Below, in pieces: positions 52,411 through 61,082 of a DNA stretch of 64,000 nucleotides. Source of the DNA: Aureimonas altamirensis (GTDB taxonomy: Bacteria > Pseudomonadota > Alphaproteobacteria > Rhizobiales > Rhizobiaceae); NCBI RefSeq assembly GCF_023702225.1, contig NZ_JAMQCO010000011.1, forward strand, positions 31,906-95,905, in the 5' to 3' direction. Under the pieces are notes generated by a model. It searched no databases and had not been told where the DNA came from. It saw only the letters and a list, made by a program, of their open reading frames with translations. Position 1 is the stretch's first letter. Each line of letters opens with the position of its first letter. Position numbers and translations under genes: made by a program.

Positions 52411-54081
52411 TCAGCCCGAGCCGGTCAACGGTTCCGGCCGGCCGATGAAATAGCCCTGGGCATAGTCGCAGCCCTCCGCGCGCAGGAAACCCAGCTGCTG
52501 CTCGGTTTCCACCCCCTCCGCCAGCACCTTCAGCCCGACGGCCCGCGCCATCGCCAGGATACCCCGGACGAATGCCCCCGCGCGCATGTCGACGCCCAGA
52601 TCCTGCAGGAGGCTCCTGTCCAGCTTGATCACATCGAGGGGTAGCGCCCGCAGCGCATCGAAGGTGGAGTAGCCGGCGCCGAAATCGTCGAGGGCAAAGC
52701 TGACCCCGATGTCCTTCAGCCTGCGACAGTTCTTCGACGCGACGGCGATATCCTGGATCGTCATCGATTCGGTGATCTCGAGCTCGAGCCGGCCGGGCTC
52801 GATCCGCTCCCGCTCGATGATGCGCTCGACAAGGTCCGGAAACTGCGGATCCTGTACCTCGCGCGCCGAAAGATTTACGGCGACCCTCGCCATATCCGTG
52901 CGGTGCGCATCGCGGCAGGCCTGCCGCAGGACCCAGGCTCCGATCCTGGCGATCTCTCCGTTCTCCTCGGCGATCGGGATGAAGGTCGCCGGCGAGATCA
53001 TGCCGAATGTCGGGTGGTTCCAGCGCAGCAGCGCCTCGCAGGCCCGATGCCCCCCGCTCTTCAGATCGAGTTGCTTCTGGTAATGCAGGACGAACTGGCC
53101 GCGCCCGACCCCCATGCGCAAGTCGAGGCCCAGCGTACGCCGGCGCCGCGCCACCTGGTCCATCTCCGCCTCATAGATCCTGACGCGCGTCTTGGTGGCG
53201 CTCTTGGCGCGGTACATCGCAAGATCGGCATTGCTGATCAGGCTTTCCCTGTTGTCGGCATGGGTCGGATACAGCGCGATCCCGAAGCTTGCGGAGGGGT
53301 TTATGCGGCCATGAGGCAGGGTGACCGGGCTCGATATGGCGGTCTGTAGCCTGCGCACGAAGTCCTGCGCTTCTTCGCAGGAGCGACAAGGCGTAAAACC
53401 GACGAACTCGTCGCCGCCATAACGCGCGACGAGTTCCCCTTCCCGGAGGCATTGGCCGATGCGGAATGCGATCGCACTCAGCAGCATGTCGCCGGCATCA
53501 TGGCCCTGCAGGTCGTTGATGACCTTGAACCCGTCGAGATCGAAGGTCACGACCGCGACCAGGCCGCCATCGCCCTGCGCCCGGGTCAGCGCATCGTCTA
53601 GGCACGCGGCAAGCGCCAGCCGGTTGGGCAGGCCGGTCAGGACGTCGTGTCGCGCAAGATGCGCCAGTTGCTGCATGACGCGGTTGTGCTCCGTCCGGTC
53701 CCGCGTGATCTTGGCGAAGCCGACATGCCGGCGTCTGGCGTCGAAGACCGGCGTGATGACGACATCGGCCCAGAACTCGGTGCCGTCCTTGCGCACTCGC
53801 CATCCGAAGGCCTCGAACCGGCCATCCACCAAGGCTGCGCGCAGGGCCGTCTCCGGCACGCCTGCCTGGCGGTCCTCGTCGCGATAGAAGATCGAGAAGT
53901 GCCGGCCAAGTATCTCGCCCGAACGATAGCCCTTGGCGCGCTCCGCACCTGTGTTCCAGCTGACGATCGTCCCGTCCGGACTGAGCATGTAGATGGCGTA
54001 GTCCGTGATGCCCTCGACGAGCAGCCGGAATTGCCTGTCCTGGCGCTCGATCACCGGCATCATTCCGCTCGACGGTTCCAT
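52411..54081 (-). CDS. PAS-GGDEF-EAL cyclic-di-GMP signalling protein
   Basis: 556 aa. PAS domain at about 15-135 (YRSGEILGRHFSIFY, FAKITRDRTE). GGDEF domain at about 140-300 with intact GGDEF at 222-226; the inhibitory site position reads RxxE (213-216) instead of RxxD. EAL domain at about 320-550 with Glu349-Ala-Leu, NLSAREV, ITESMTIQD, DDFGAGYSTF, KLDRSL and EGVET, all needed for phosphodiesterase activity. Both activities could be functional. No membrane segment, so a cytoplasmic PAS-sensed switch of c-di-GMP. Divergent from kup. Confidence 0.93.
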   Translation of the reverse strand: MEPSSGMMPVIERQDRQFRLLVEGITDYAIYMLSPDGTIVSWNTGAERAKGYRSGEILGRHFSIFYRDEDRQAGVPETALRAALVDGRFEAFGWRVRKDGTEFWADVVITPVFDARRRHVGFAKITRDRTEHNRVMQQLAHLARHDVLTGLPNRLALAACLDDALTRAQGDGGLVAVVTFDLDGFKVINDLQGHDAGDMLLSAIAFRIGQCLREGELVARYGGDEFVGFTPCRSCEEAQDFVRRLQTAISSPVTLPHGRINPSASFGIALYPTHADNRESLISNADLAMYRAKSATKTRVRIYEAEMDQVARRRRTLGLDLRMGVGRGQFVLHYQKQLDLKSGGHRACEALLRWNHPTFGMISPATFIPIAEENGEIARIGAWVLRQACRDAHRTDMARVAVNLSAREVQDPQFPDLVERIIERERIEPGRLELEITESMTIQDIAVASKNCRRLKDIGVSFALDDFGAGYSTFDALRALPLDVIKLDRSLLQDLGVDMRAGAFVRGILAMARAVGLKVLAEGVETEQQLGFLRAEGCDYAQGYFIGRPEPLTGSG

Positions 54082-54302
54082 TCATTGCCTACCAGACCGG
54101 GATGGCGGCCGGAAAATGGCTGGCAGCCTCCACGCATATCTGTCGTTTTCTGGAAGAGTTCCAATAAGCGCCGAAGCAGTCCGCCACGTTTGCGGCAACG
54201 TGTCGCAAAGGACTTCTTTTCATAATCTCGCCACAGGAGTATACGGGCCCGTTCCGGCGTCCGGGCCGCCATAGCAACCGTGCAGAAGGCGCATTCCTCC
54301 GA

Positions 54303-56207
54303 ATGAGCGAAGCCACCGTCGCGAAACCGCCGCGCGAGCATCCGCGCGCGCTGCGGAAGAAGAGCCTGATGGCCACGACCCTCGGCAGCATCGGGGTCGT
54401 CTACGGCGATATCGGCACGAGCCCCCTCTACGCCATGAAGGAATCTCTCCTGCATGTCGGCCATGCGCCGTCGCAGGCGGAAATCCTGGGTATCGTCTCG
54501 CTGCTGGTCTGGTCCCTCATCTTCGTGGTGACGGTGAAATACGTCGTCCTCATCCTGCGTGCCGACAATGAGGGGGAAGGCGGCGCCCTCTCCCTGATGG
54601 CTTTGGCGCAAAAGGCGCTGGTCCGTCCGAGCCGCATCGTCATGGCCCTCGGCATGGTCGGCGCGGCGCTGTTTTACGGCGACGCGATCCTGACGCCGGC
54701 CGTCTCCGTGCTGTCCGCGGTGGAGGGGCTCAAGGTCACGGTTCCGGCGCTCGATCCCTTCATCGTTCCGATTTCCATCGCCATCATCATCGCGCTCTAC
54801 TTCGTCCAGAGTTCCGGCACGGGCCGCGTCGCCGTATTCTTCGGACCCATCATGACGCTGTGGTTCGTCACCCTGGCGGCCATTGGGCTGCTGCACATCG
54901 GCGACGCGCCGGCCATCCTGCAGGCGTTGAACCCACTGCATGCCCTGTGGTTCATGACGAGCCACGGCATCGTCGGCTTTACCGTTCTCGGCTCGGTCTT
55001 CCTGTCGGTCACCGGCGCCGAGGCGCTGTATGCGGATATGGGCCATTTCGGCAAGCGGCCGATCCGGCTGGCCTGGCTGTGGCTGGTCGGCCCTGCGCTG
55101 CTCATCAACTATCTCGGCCAGGGCGCCTTCGCCCTCAGCGATCCGACCGCCCTGCCCAACCTGTTCTTCCTGTCGGCGCCCGAATGGGCGCGGCTGCCGC
55201 TCGTGCTGCTGGCCACGCTGGCCACGATCATCGCCGGGCAAGCCGTCATCACAGGCGCATTCTCCCTGTCGCAGCAGGCTATTCAGCTTGGGTTGCTGCC
55301 GCGACTGCAGATCGAGCACACCTCGGAAACCGAGCATGGTCAGATCTATGTTCCGACCGTCAACTGGCTCATGCTGGCGGGCGTCCTGGCGCTCATCCTC
55401 TTCTTCCAGGATTCATCGTCGCTGGCATCTGCCTACGGCATCGCCGTCACCGGCACGATGATCGTCACCAGCCTCCTGGCCATCGTCGTTCTCGCCTATG
55501 GCTGGAAATGGGGTCTCGGCCTCGCGGTGGCGACGATGGTTCCGTTCCTCATCATCGATTCCGCCTTCCTTGCCGCCAATCTGCTCAAGCTCGCCGATGG
55601 CGGCTACCTGCCGCTGGTCGTCGGGGGGCTGATCGTGCTTCTGATGACCACATGGGTTCGCGGCACCAGCCTTCTGACGGAAAAGGCGCGGCGCGACAGC
55701 CTGCCGATGCACAGCTTCATCAAGAGCATGGCCGGCTCGACATCGGTTACGCGGGTGCCCGGCACCGCCATGTACCTGACCGGCACGCCGGAGATCGTGC
55801 CCACCGCGCTGCTGCACAATTTGAAGCACAATCGGGTCCTGCACGAGCACAACGTGATCGTGACGGTGAAGACGGCGAACTCGCCCTACGTCGCCGAGGC
55901 CGACCGGCTGGTCTATGAATGCCTGTCGCCCTCCTTCGAACGGATCACCCTGCATTACGGGTTCCTGGAAGAGCCGAACCTCGTTCATGCGATGATCCGG
56001 CTTCGGACGCTGGGCATGAAGTTCGACGTGATGTCGACGACCTTCTTCGTCGGAAGGCGGTCGATCCGCCTTGCGCAGAAAAGCGAGATGCCCCGGTGGC
56101 AGGGCAAGCTCTTCAAGAAGATGTCGCGCTATTCCTACGACGCGATCGACTATTTCCGTATTCCGGTCAACCGCGTAGTAGAGCTGGGCACCTACGTCAC
56201 CCTGTGA
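54303..56207 (+). CDS. kup: Kup low-affinity potassium transporter
   Basis: 634 aa, the usual Kup size. GSIGVVYGDIGTSPLYAMKE near residue 30 is the family signature; about twelve membrane segments follow, then a cytoplasmic C-terminal part of about 170 residues. K+ uptake with H+ symport at the inner membrane. The stop lies within a small hairpin (CGTCAC/GTGACG, 56195-56209), 6 bases before the end of convergent thiD. Confidence 0.95.
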   Translation: MSEATVAKPPREHPRALRKKSLMATTLGSIGVVYGDIGTSPLYAMKESLLHVGHAPSQAEILGIVSLLVWSLIFVVTVKYVVLILRADNEGEGGALSLMALAQKALVRPSRIVMALGMVGAALFYGDAILTPAVSVLSAVEGLKVTVPALDPFIVPISIAIIIALYFVQSSGTGRVAVFFGPIMTLWFVTLAAIGLLHIGDAPAILQALNPLHALWFMTSHGIVGFTVLGSVFLSVTGAEALYADMGHFGKRPIRLAWLWLVGPALLINYLGQGAFALSDPTALPNLFFLSAPEWARLPLVLLATLATIIAGQAVITGAFSLSQQAIQLGLLPRLQIEHTSETEHGQIYVPTVNWLMLAGVLALILFFQDSSSLASAYGIAVTGTMIVTSLLAIVVLAYGWKWGLGLAVATMVPFLIIDSAFLAANLLKLADGGYLPLVVGGLIVLLMTTWVRGTSLLTEKARRDSLPMHSFIKSMAGSTSVTRVPGTAMYLTGTPEIVPTALLHNLKHNRVLHEHNVIVTVKTANSPYVAEADRLVYECLSPSFERITLHYGFLEEPNLVHAMIRLRTLGMKFDVMSTTFFVGRRSIRLAQKSEMPRWQGKLFKKMSRYSYDAIDYFRIPVNRVVELGTYVTL

Positions 56208-56213
56208 CGGCAG

Positions 56214-57017
56214 TCAGGCGGGCCACCAGCGGTGGAAGTGATGGACCGGCCCGTGCCCCCTGCCGACCCCGAGCCCCTCGGCGGCCGCCAGCGCGGCATG
56301 CAGATAGGCTTTCGCCGAGGCCGTCGCCTCGACCAGGCTCTCGCCCCTGGCGCGGCCCGCGGCGATCGCCGCCGACAAGGTGCACCCCGTGCCATGGTCG
56401 TTGGTGGTGTGGAGCCTCGGCGTCGTCAGCGCCAGCGGCTCGCTGCCCGGCCGGAACAACATGTCCCGGCACTCGGCGCCCTTGCCGTGGCCGCCCTTGA
56501 TCAACACCGCCCCGGCGCCCATCGCCAGGATGCCGTCCGCCTGACGCGCCAGTTCCTCGTCGTCCCCTGCCGGCTCGCGGCCCGTCAGGAGTGCCGCCTC
56601 CGGAAGATTGGGCGTGACGATCTCGGCCAGCGGCAGCAACATGCGCTTCAGGCTGTCGACAGCGCCCGGCTCCAGCAGGGTGTCGCCCGACGTTGCGACC
56701 ATCACGGGGTCCAGCACCGCACGCCGCCCATGTGCAGCCAGGCGGTCGGCGATCGCCTCCGCCGTCGCGGCGGAAGAGACCATGCCGATCTTGATCGCGC
56801 CGACATCCATGTCGGCCAGGACGGCATCTATCTGGGCCGCCACGATGGCGGGCGACAGCGTCTCGATCGCCATCACACCCTGCGTGTTCTGCGCCGTCAC
56901 CGCCGTCAGCACGCTCGTGCCGAAGACGCCGAGCGCCGAGAAGGTCTTCAGGTCGGCCTGGATACCGGCGCCGCCGCCGGAATCGGAGCCTGCGATGGTC
57001 ATGGCGATGATAGTCAT
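56214..57017 (-). CDS. thiD: bifunctional hydroxymethylpyrimidine kinase/phosphomethylpyrimidine kinase
   Basis: 267 aa, ribokinase-like fold. IAGSDSGGGAGIQADLKTFSALGVFG, DPVMVATSGD, TPNLPEAALL and NDHGTGCTLSAAIAA (catalytic Asp-x-x-GTGC-x-x-SAA) are present. Phosphorylates HMP and HMP-P in thiamine synthesis or salvage. ATG at 57017 chosen; longer frames have no homology. Stand-alone, no thi neighbours and no visible TPP riboswitch just upstream. Confidence 0.93.
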   Translation of the reverse strand: MTIIAMTIAGSDSGGGAGIQADLKTFSALGVFGTSVLTAVTAQNTQGVMAIETLSPAIVAAQIDAVLADMDVGAIKIGMVSSAATAEAIADRLAAHGRRAVLDPVMVATSGDTLLEPGAVDSLKRMLLPLAEIVTPNLPEAALLTGREPAGDDEELARQADGILAMGAGAVLIKGGHGKGAECRDMLFRPGSEPLALTTPRLHTTNDHGTGCTLSAAIAAGRARGESLVEATASAKAYLHAALAAAEGLGVGRGHGPVHHFHRWWPA

Positions 57018-57069
57018 TCGGCCTCCCGCGATACTCGAACGCCGTGGATGGCGGGGCCGCCCACGCCTG

Positions 57070-58311
57070 TCAATCCAGATGCCGCGCCACCGCCTCCAGG
57101 AAGTCGTACTCGTCCACCGGCCAGGAGCCTTCGGGCTTGGATTGGGCGCCCCACATGGCGATGACAACCTGCCGGCGCGGATTGATATAGACATACTGCC
57201 CGAAGATTCCGATGGCCGCGAAAGCGCCGTCCTGTTCGAACCCGTCATTCTGCGAAACCGGCCACCACATGTAGCCGTAGTCTACCATGCGCCCGCCGAT
57301 CTCGTGCGGGGCGCCGGCCTGCCGCACCCAGCCTTCCGGCAGGATGCGTTCGCCGCCGATCGTGCCGTCTTCCAGGATGAACTGGCCGAAGCGCGCGTAA
57401 TCGCGCAGCGTCGCGGACAGGCCACTGCCGCCGACCTCGAGCCCGTCCGGGGCTTCCAGCCACCATGTCGCGTCCTGCTCCATGCCGGCGCGCGACCAGA
57501 TCTTCTCCGAAAGGTATTCGGCCAGCGGCTTGCCCGTGGCCGCGGCGACCAGCTCCCCCAATATATGCGTCTCGCCCGTCGAGTAGGTCCAGACCGTGCC
57601 CGGCTCGCCCAGCCGGTCGAGAGAGCCCATGAATTGCAGGATGGTATGCGGCTTCTGCCCGATCTGCAGGTCCAGCATGCGGCGGCGGTCGGAAGCCGGG
57701 TCCGTATAGCGCTCGTTCCATTTGACGCCGGACGACATCAGCAGGATCTGGCGGATCGTCACCCCGTCATAGACGGTTCCCCTGAGCGCCGGCAGGTACG
57801 TGTCAACGCGGTCGTCTATCCGCTCGATCTTCCCGTCCCGGATGGCGGCCCCCACGAGGGTCGAGGTGATCGACTTGGCGATCGACATCGACATCCATCG
57901 CGTCTGCGCGTCGTTGCCGAGCTCGTAATCCTCGAAGACGGTTTCGCCGTTCTTCAGCACCATCAGTCCGGCAACGCGGTTCATCGACATGTAGTCGTAG
58001 AGATCGTAGTTCTTGCCGCCGGACGGTATGACGAGGCCGTCGAGGCTGCGCTGCGACCGCGCGAAGTCGCGCACCGGGCCGCCGGCCGCCACGATGCGGG
58101 TCGGAAACAGCCGGTCTATGTTGCGGAAGGTGCGGACCTGTCGGTCCGGCATCAGCCTGCCGTCATAGATTTCCTGCACCGTGCCGATGTCGAGCGCACC
58201 CTCGCCCCGCTCCTGTGCGAATGCAGGAGAGACGACGCAGGCGAGGGCCAACAGGCCGGCAAAGGCGATCCGCCGCGACGGCCCCTGATATGTGCATCGA
58301 TGTCCGGGCAT
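57070..58311 (-). CDS. exported serine hydrolase, beta-lactamase/class C-like family
   Basis: 413 aa. Signal peptide with RRIAFAGLLALACVVSPAFAQ. The SxxK motif Ser143-Ile-Ala-Lys146 lies in SMSIAKSITSTLVG; a YST element (WTYSTGETHILGELV) occupies the second-motif position. This family holds esterases, D-aminopeptidases and carboxypeptidase-like enzymes rather than true lactamases. ATG at 58311 has GGAGG upstream; ATG at 58338 is an alternative. Divergent from the cell-wall hydrolase gene at 58495. Substrate unknown. Confidence 0.85.
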   Translation of the reverse strand: MPGHRCTYQGPSRRIAFAGLLALACVVSPAFAQERGEGALDIGTVQEIYDGRLMPDRQVRTFRNIDRLFPTRIVAAGGPVRDFARSQRSLDGLVIPSGGKNYDLYDYMSMNRVAGLMVLKNGETVFEDYELGNDAQTRWMSMSIAKSITSTLVGAAIRDGKIERIDDRVDTYLPALRGTVYDGVTIRQILLMSSGVKWNERYTDPASDRRRMLDLQIGQKPHTILQFMGSLDRLGEPGTVWTYSTGETHILGELVAAATGKPLAEYLSEKIWSRAGMEQDATWWLEAPDGLEVGGSGLSATLRDYARFGQFILEDGTIGGERILPEGWVRQAGAPHEIGGRMVDYGYMWWPVSQNDGFEQDGAFAAIGIFGQYVYINPRRQVVIAMWGAQSKPEGSWPVDEYDFLEAVARHLD

Positions 58312-58494
58312 CGGCCTCCCCTCCTGCAGATCAACCATCGGTTGTCCTCTTCCAGACCAAAGCCACAGGCATTGCAAGAGGCGTCGCGTGTGCGATCCAT
58401 TGTCGCACAGGATAGAATCGGGGTTCCCCTGCCCAGTTCTCGCCGCAAGGGGCCAATAGCGCTTGACGTGGGGACAATTGCTTTCACGGATAAG

Positions 58495-59160
58495 ATGAAC
58501 ATATCGGACGTCGCTGCCAGCAAGGCCGTCAGGGCCCTGTCGATGCTTGCTCTATGCACACTCGCCGCCTGCCAATCCACGGATATGGCTGATCTTGCAC
58601 CCAAGAAACAAGTCGATCCGAAAGACAAGGAATGCTTGGCACGCGCCATGTATTTCGAGTCCAACCGGTCCAGTGACGAGGGCATGCTGGCAGTCGGAAC
58701 GGTTGTGATGAACCGGGTCGAATCCGGCAACTATCCGGAATCGGTCTGCGGCGTCGTCGGGCAGAAGAACCAGTTCGCGAGCGGCGTGATGACGCGCCCC
58801 ATGTCCGCCGGCAAGGAGCGCGCGGAGCGGGTGGCGCAGGCGGTTCTGGAGGGCGAGCGCCATACGCTGGTCGGCAACGCCATGTATTTCCACACCGCGG
58901 GTCTCAGCTTCGGGTATCCGAACATGAACTACGTGGCGGTGGCGGGTGGAAACGCCTTTTACCAGCGGCTGTCGCGCCAGTTGCGCGAAGGGCGGCGGAT
59001 GACCTCGCAGAGCGAGGCGCGCAAGGCGCAGGCGGCGCACATGGCCGCCGGCAACCCCATCGTGACGTCGATTGCGCCCGAACCGGAGCCGGCCAACCGG
59101 AATGGCGCCGGCTTCGGCATTCTCCAGGCCCTACAGGCCGCGCAGGTCGACCGGAAGTAG
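58495..59160 (+). CDS. SleB-like cell-wall hydrolase lipoprotein
   Basis: 221 aa. A lipobox LAAC near residue 26 in a type II signal suggests anchoring in a membrane. The Hydrolase_2 (SleB/CwlJ) domain has [29 protein letters not shown] with the catalytic Glu in YFES, then NQFASGV and [11 protein letters not shown]. Acts on peptidoglycan as a lytic transglycosylase or amidase-like enzyme. Its 3' end overlaps the convergent aldehyde dehydrogenase by 30 bases. Confidence 0.9.
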   Translation: MNISDVAASKAVRALSMLALCTLAACQSTDMADLAPKKQVDPKDKECLARAMYFESNRSSDEGMLAVGTVVMNRVESGNYPESVCGVVGQKNQFASGVMTRPMSAGKERAERVAQAVLEGERHTLVGNAMYFHTAGLSFGYPNMNYVAVAGGNAFYQRLSRQLREGRRMTSQSEARKAQAAHMAAGNPIVTSIAPEPEPANRNGAGFGILQALQAAQVDRK

Positions 59161-60660
59161 CTCTTCCGGGAAGTCCTGGTAAGAGACCGGGCGCAGGAAG
59201 CGGTCGATGGCCATGCCGCCGACCGAGGTGGAGCGCCCGTCCGATGTCGAGGGGAAAGGCCCGCCATGCACCATGGCGGCGGACACCTCGACACCCGTTC
59301 CGAAGCCGTTGACAAGAAGCCGGCCGGCCCTGCGCTCGAGCAGCGGCAGCAGCGCCTTGACCCGCTCCCCATCGGACTGCGCGATATGCAGCGCGATGGT
59401 CAGCTGGCCCTCGATCGTCTCCAGGATTTCGCGCAGTTCGCCTTCATCCCTGCAGCGAACGACCAGCGATGCGGCGCCGAACACCTCGTCATGCAGCGAC
59501 GGATCGGCCTTGAAATCCGCACCCGAAACGGCGAACAGCGCGGGCTGCCCCTGGCATCCCTGCCCCGGCTGCCCGCGGCCGAGTTCCGTGACGGCCGCGT
59601 TGCCGGCAAGTTTCGAAACGCCCTCCGCGAACGCCTTGTGGATGCCGGGCGTCAGCATCGTCTGCGCCGCGATGCCGGCGAGCGCGGCGGCTGCCGCCGT
59701 CTCGAACGCCGTCAGCTCCGCGCCTTCGACGGCCAGGATGAGGCCGGGGTTGGTGCAGAACTGTCCGGAGCCGAGCGTGACCGACTGGGCAAAGGCTGTG
59801 GCGATGGCCTCACCCCGTTCCGCCAGCGCGCCCGGCATCAGCAGCACGGGATTGATCGAGCTCATCTCGGCATAGACGGGGATCGGCACCGGCCTTTCCT
59901 GCGCGATCTTCATGAAGGCGGTGCCGCCCCCGCGAGACCCGGTGAAGCCGACGGCCTTGATGCGGGCATCGGCCACGAGGCCCTGGCCGATCGTGCGGCC
60001 GGTATCGAACAGAAGCGCGAAGGTGCCGGCCGGCATGCCCTTGTCGGCCACGGCCTTCTGCACGGCACGTCCCACCAGTTCAGACGTGCCGAGATGCGCG
60101 GAATGGGCCTTGGTCACGACCGGGCAGCCTGCGGCCAGAGCCGAGGCGGTGTCGCCGCCCGCGATCGAGAACGCCAGCGGAAAATTCGAGGCGGAGAAGA
60201 CGGCCACGGGGCCGAGGCCGATCATATGCGCACGCAGTTCCGGCCGGCGCGCGGGCTTGCGCGTCTCGTCCGCCGCATCCTTGACCTTCCGCAGGAAGTC
60301 TCCCTTGCGGACGATGTCTGCGAAGAAGCGTAGCTGGCCGACGGTGCGGCCGCGCTCGCCTTCGATGCGCCCGCGCGCAAGGCCGCTTTCGGCCACGCAG
60401 CGCTCGATCAGTTCGTCGCCGAGGGCCATGATGTTGTCGGCGATGGCTTCCAGGAAGGCGGCGCGCTCTTCCAGCGGGCGGCCGCGGTAATCGTCGAAGG
60501 CGGCCTCGGCCAGCGCGCAGGCTTGCTCCAGGTCGGCCTGCGTGGCGCCGCCGAAAGCAGGCTCGAGCGTCGTGCCGTTGGTGGGGTCGAAGGCGCGGGC
60601 TTCGCCATTGGCGCCGCGCACGGCCTTGCCGCCAATGAGGTTTTCGCCGGTAATCGGCAT
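59131..60660 (-). CDS. aldehyde dehydrogenase, 2,5-dioxovalerate (ketoglutarate semialdehyde) type
   Basis: 509 aa. Catalytic Cys302 in [10 protein letters not shown], Glu265 in VYAEMSS, cofactor loop [10 protein letters not shown], and N-terminal [10 protein letters not shown] typical of the KGSADH branch (GQFCTNPG is characteristic). Converts 2-ketoglutarate semialdehyde to 2-oxoglutarate in sugar-acid, hydroxyproline or glucarate pathways, which are otherwise absent from this window. ATG at 60660; longer in-frame extension crosses the likely operator at 60712-60737. Confidence 0.9.
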   Translation of the reverse strand: MPITGENLIGGKAVRGANGEARAFDPTNGTTLEPAFGGATQADLEQACALAEAAFDDYRGRPLEERAAFLEAIADNIMALGDELIERCVAESGLARGRIEGERGRTVGQLRFFADIVRKGDFLRKVKDAADETRKPARRPELRAHMIGLGPVAVFSASNFPLAFSIAGGDTASALAAGCPVVTKAHSAHLGTSELVGRAVQKAVADKGMPAGTFALLFDTGRTIGQGLVADARIKAVGFTGSRGGGTAFMKIAQERPVPIPVYAEMSSINPVLLMPGALAERGEAIATAFAQSVTLGSGQFCTNPGLILAVEGAELTAFETAAAAALAGIAAQTMLTPGIHKAFAEGVSKLAGNAAVTELGRGQPGQGCQGQPALFAVSGADFKADPSLHDEVFGAASLVVRCRDEGELREILETIEGQLTIALHIAQSDGERVKALLPLLERRAGRLLVNGFGTGVEVSAAMVHGGPFPSTSDGRSTSVGGMAIDRFLRPVSYQDFPEELLPVDLRGL

Positions 60661-61082
60661 ATGGGCTCTCCCTTGAAATCGATCCTTTTCGCCAGGAAGC
60701 GGCGAAACAATGGATTTTGCAGACAATGTGCAAATCCACGGCGCATACCTTTCGCAAGGGAAGGTCGGCGTCAAGGCGCCGGGCGAGTGGGCGGTTCGTG
60801 GGCGGTCGGCGAAAGCGGCACGTCCCCCGTACCAAGAATTGTCGGCGATGTCGGCAACAAACGCTTATCTCACTTTGCATCGTCGGTTGAATACCAGTCC
60901 GCGATCCGACACCACGTGCAAAAAATGGTCCCTTGTTGCCATCTTATCACCACAGATTGACGTTCAGCGGGAATGGATTTAGTTTGAGGCGTGACAGACC
61001 TTTCCCGCGACTACGCGGCTGCTGTCGGAACGGTTCATAGCGTAAACACTCTGCCTGTTTTCTCATTGTCGATGAGGATGGC
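60661..61082. other. 422-bp divergent control region without a supportable gene
   Basis: Lies between the aldehyde dehydrogenase (leftwards) and the multicopper oxidase (rightwards). It contains a promoter-proximal inverted repeat at 60712-60737 and is less GC-rich from about 60840 to 61080, where the oxidase promoter should lie. Open frames exist (for example 60710-60982) but have no recognisable content or clear RBS. Confidence 0.6.
60712..60737. promoter_or_regulatory. inverted repeat upstream of the aldehyde dehydrogenase
   Basis: GGATTTTGCA (60712-60721) faces TGCAAATCC (60729-60737), imperfect by one extra T. It lies 52 bases before the dehydrogenase ATG, where an operator for a GntR- or LacI-type sugar-acid regulator would be expected. 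No such regulator gene is in the window. Confidence 0.45.

Noticed and set aside
57018-57069. TPP riboswitch upstream of thiD
   Set aside because: Only 52 bases separate thiD from the next gene and no CTGAGA/THI-box-like sequence is present.
56608-58494. In-frame N-terminal extension of the SleB-like hydrolase by about 630 codons
   Set aside because: It runs antisense through thiD and the serine hydrolase; the lipoprotein signal starting at 58495 gives the true N-terminus.
60710-60982. 90-codon plus-strand frame in the divergent control region
   Set aside because: No recognisable content, begins inside the inverted repeat and has no clear ribosome binding site.
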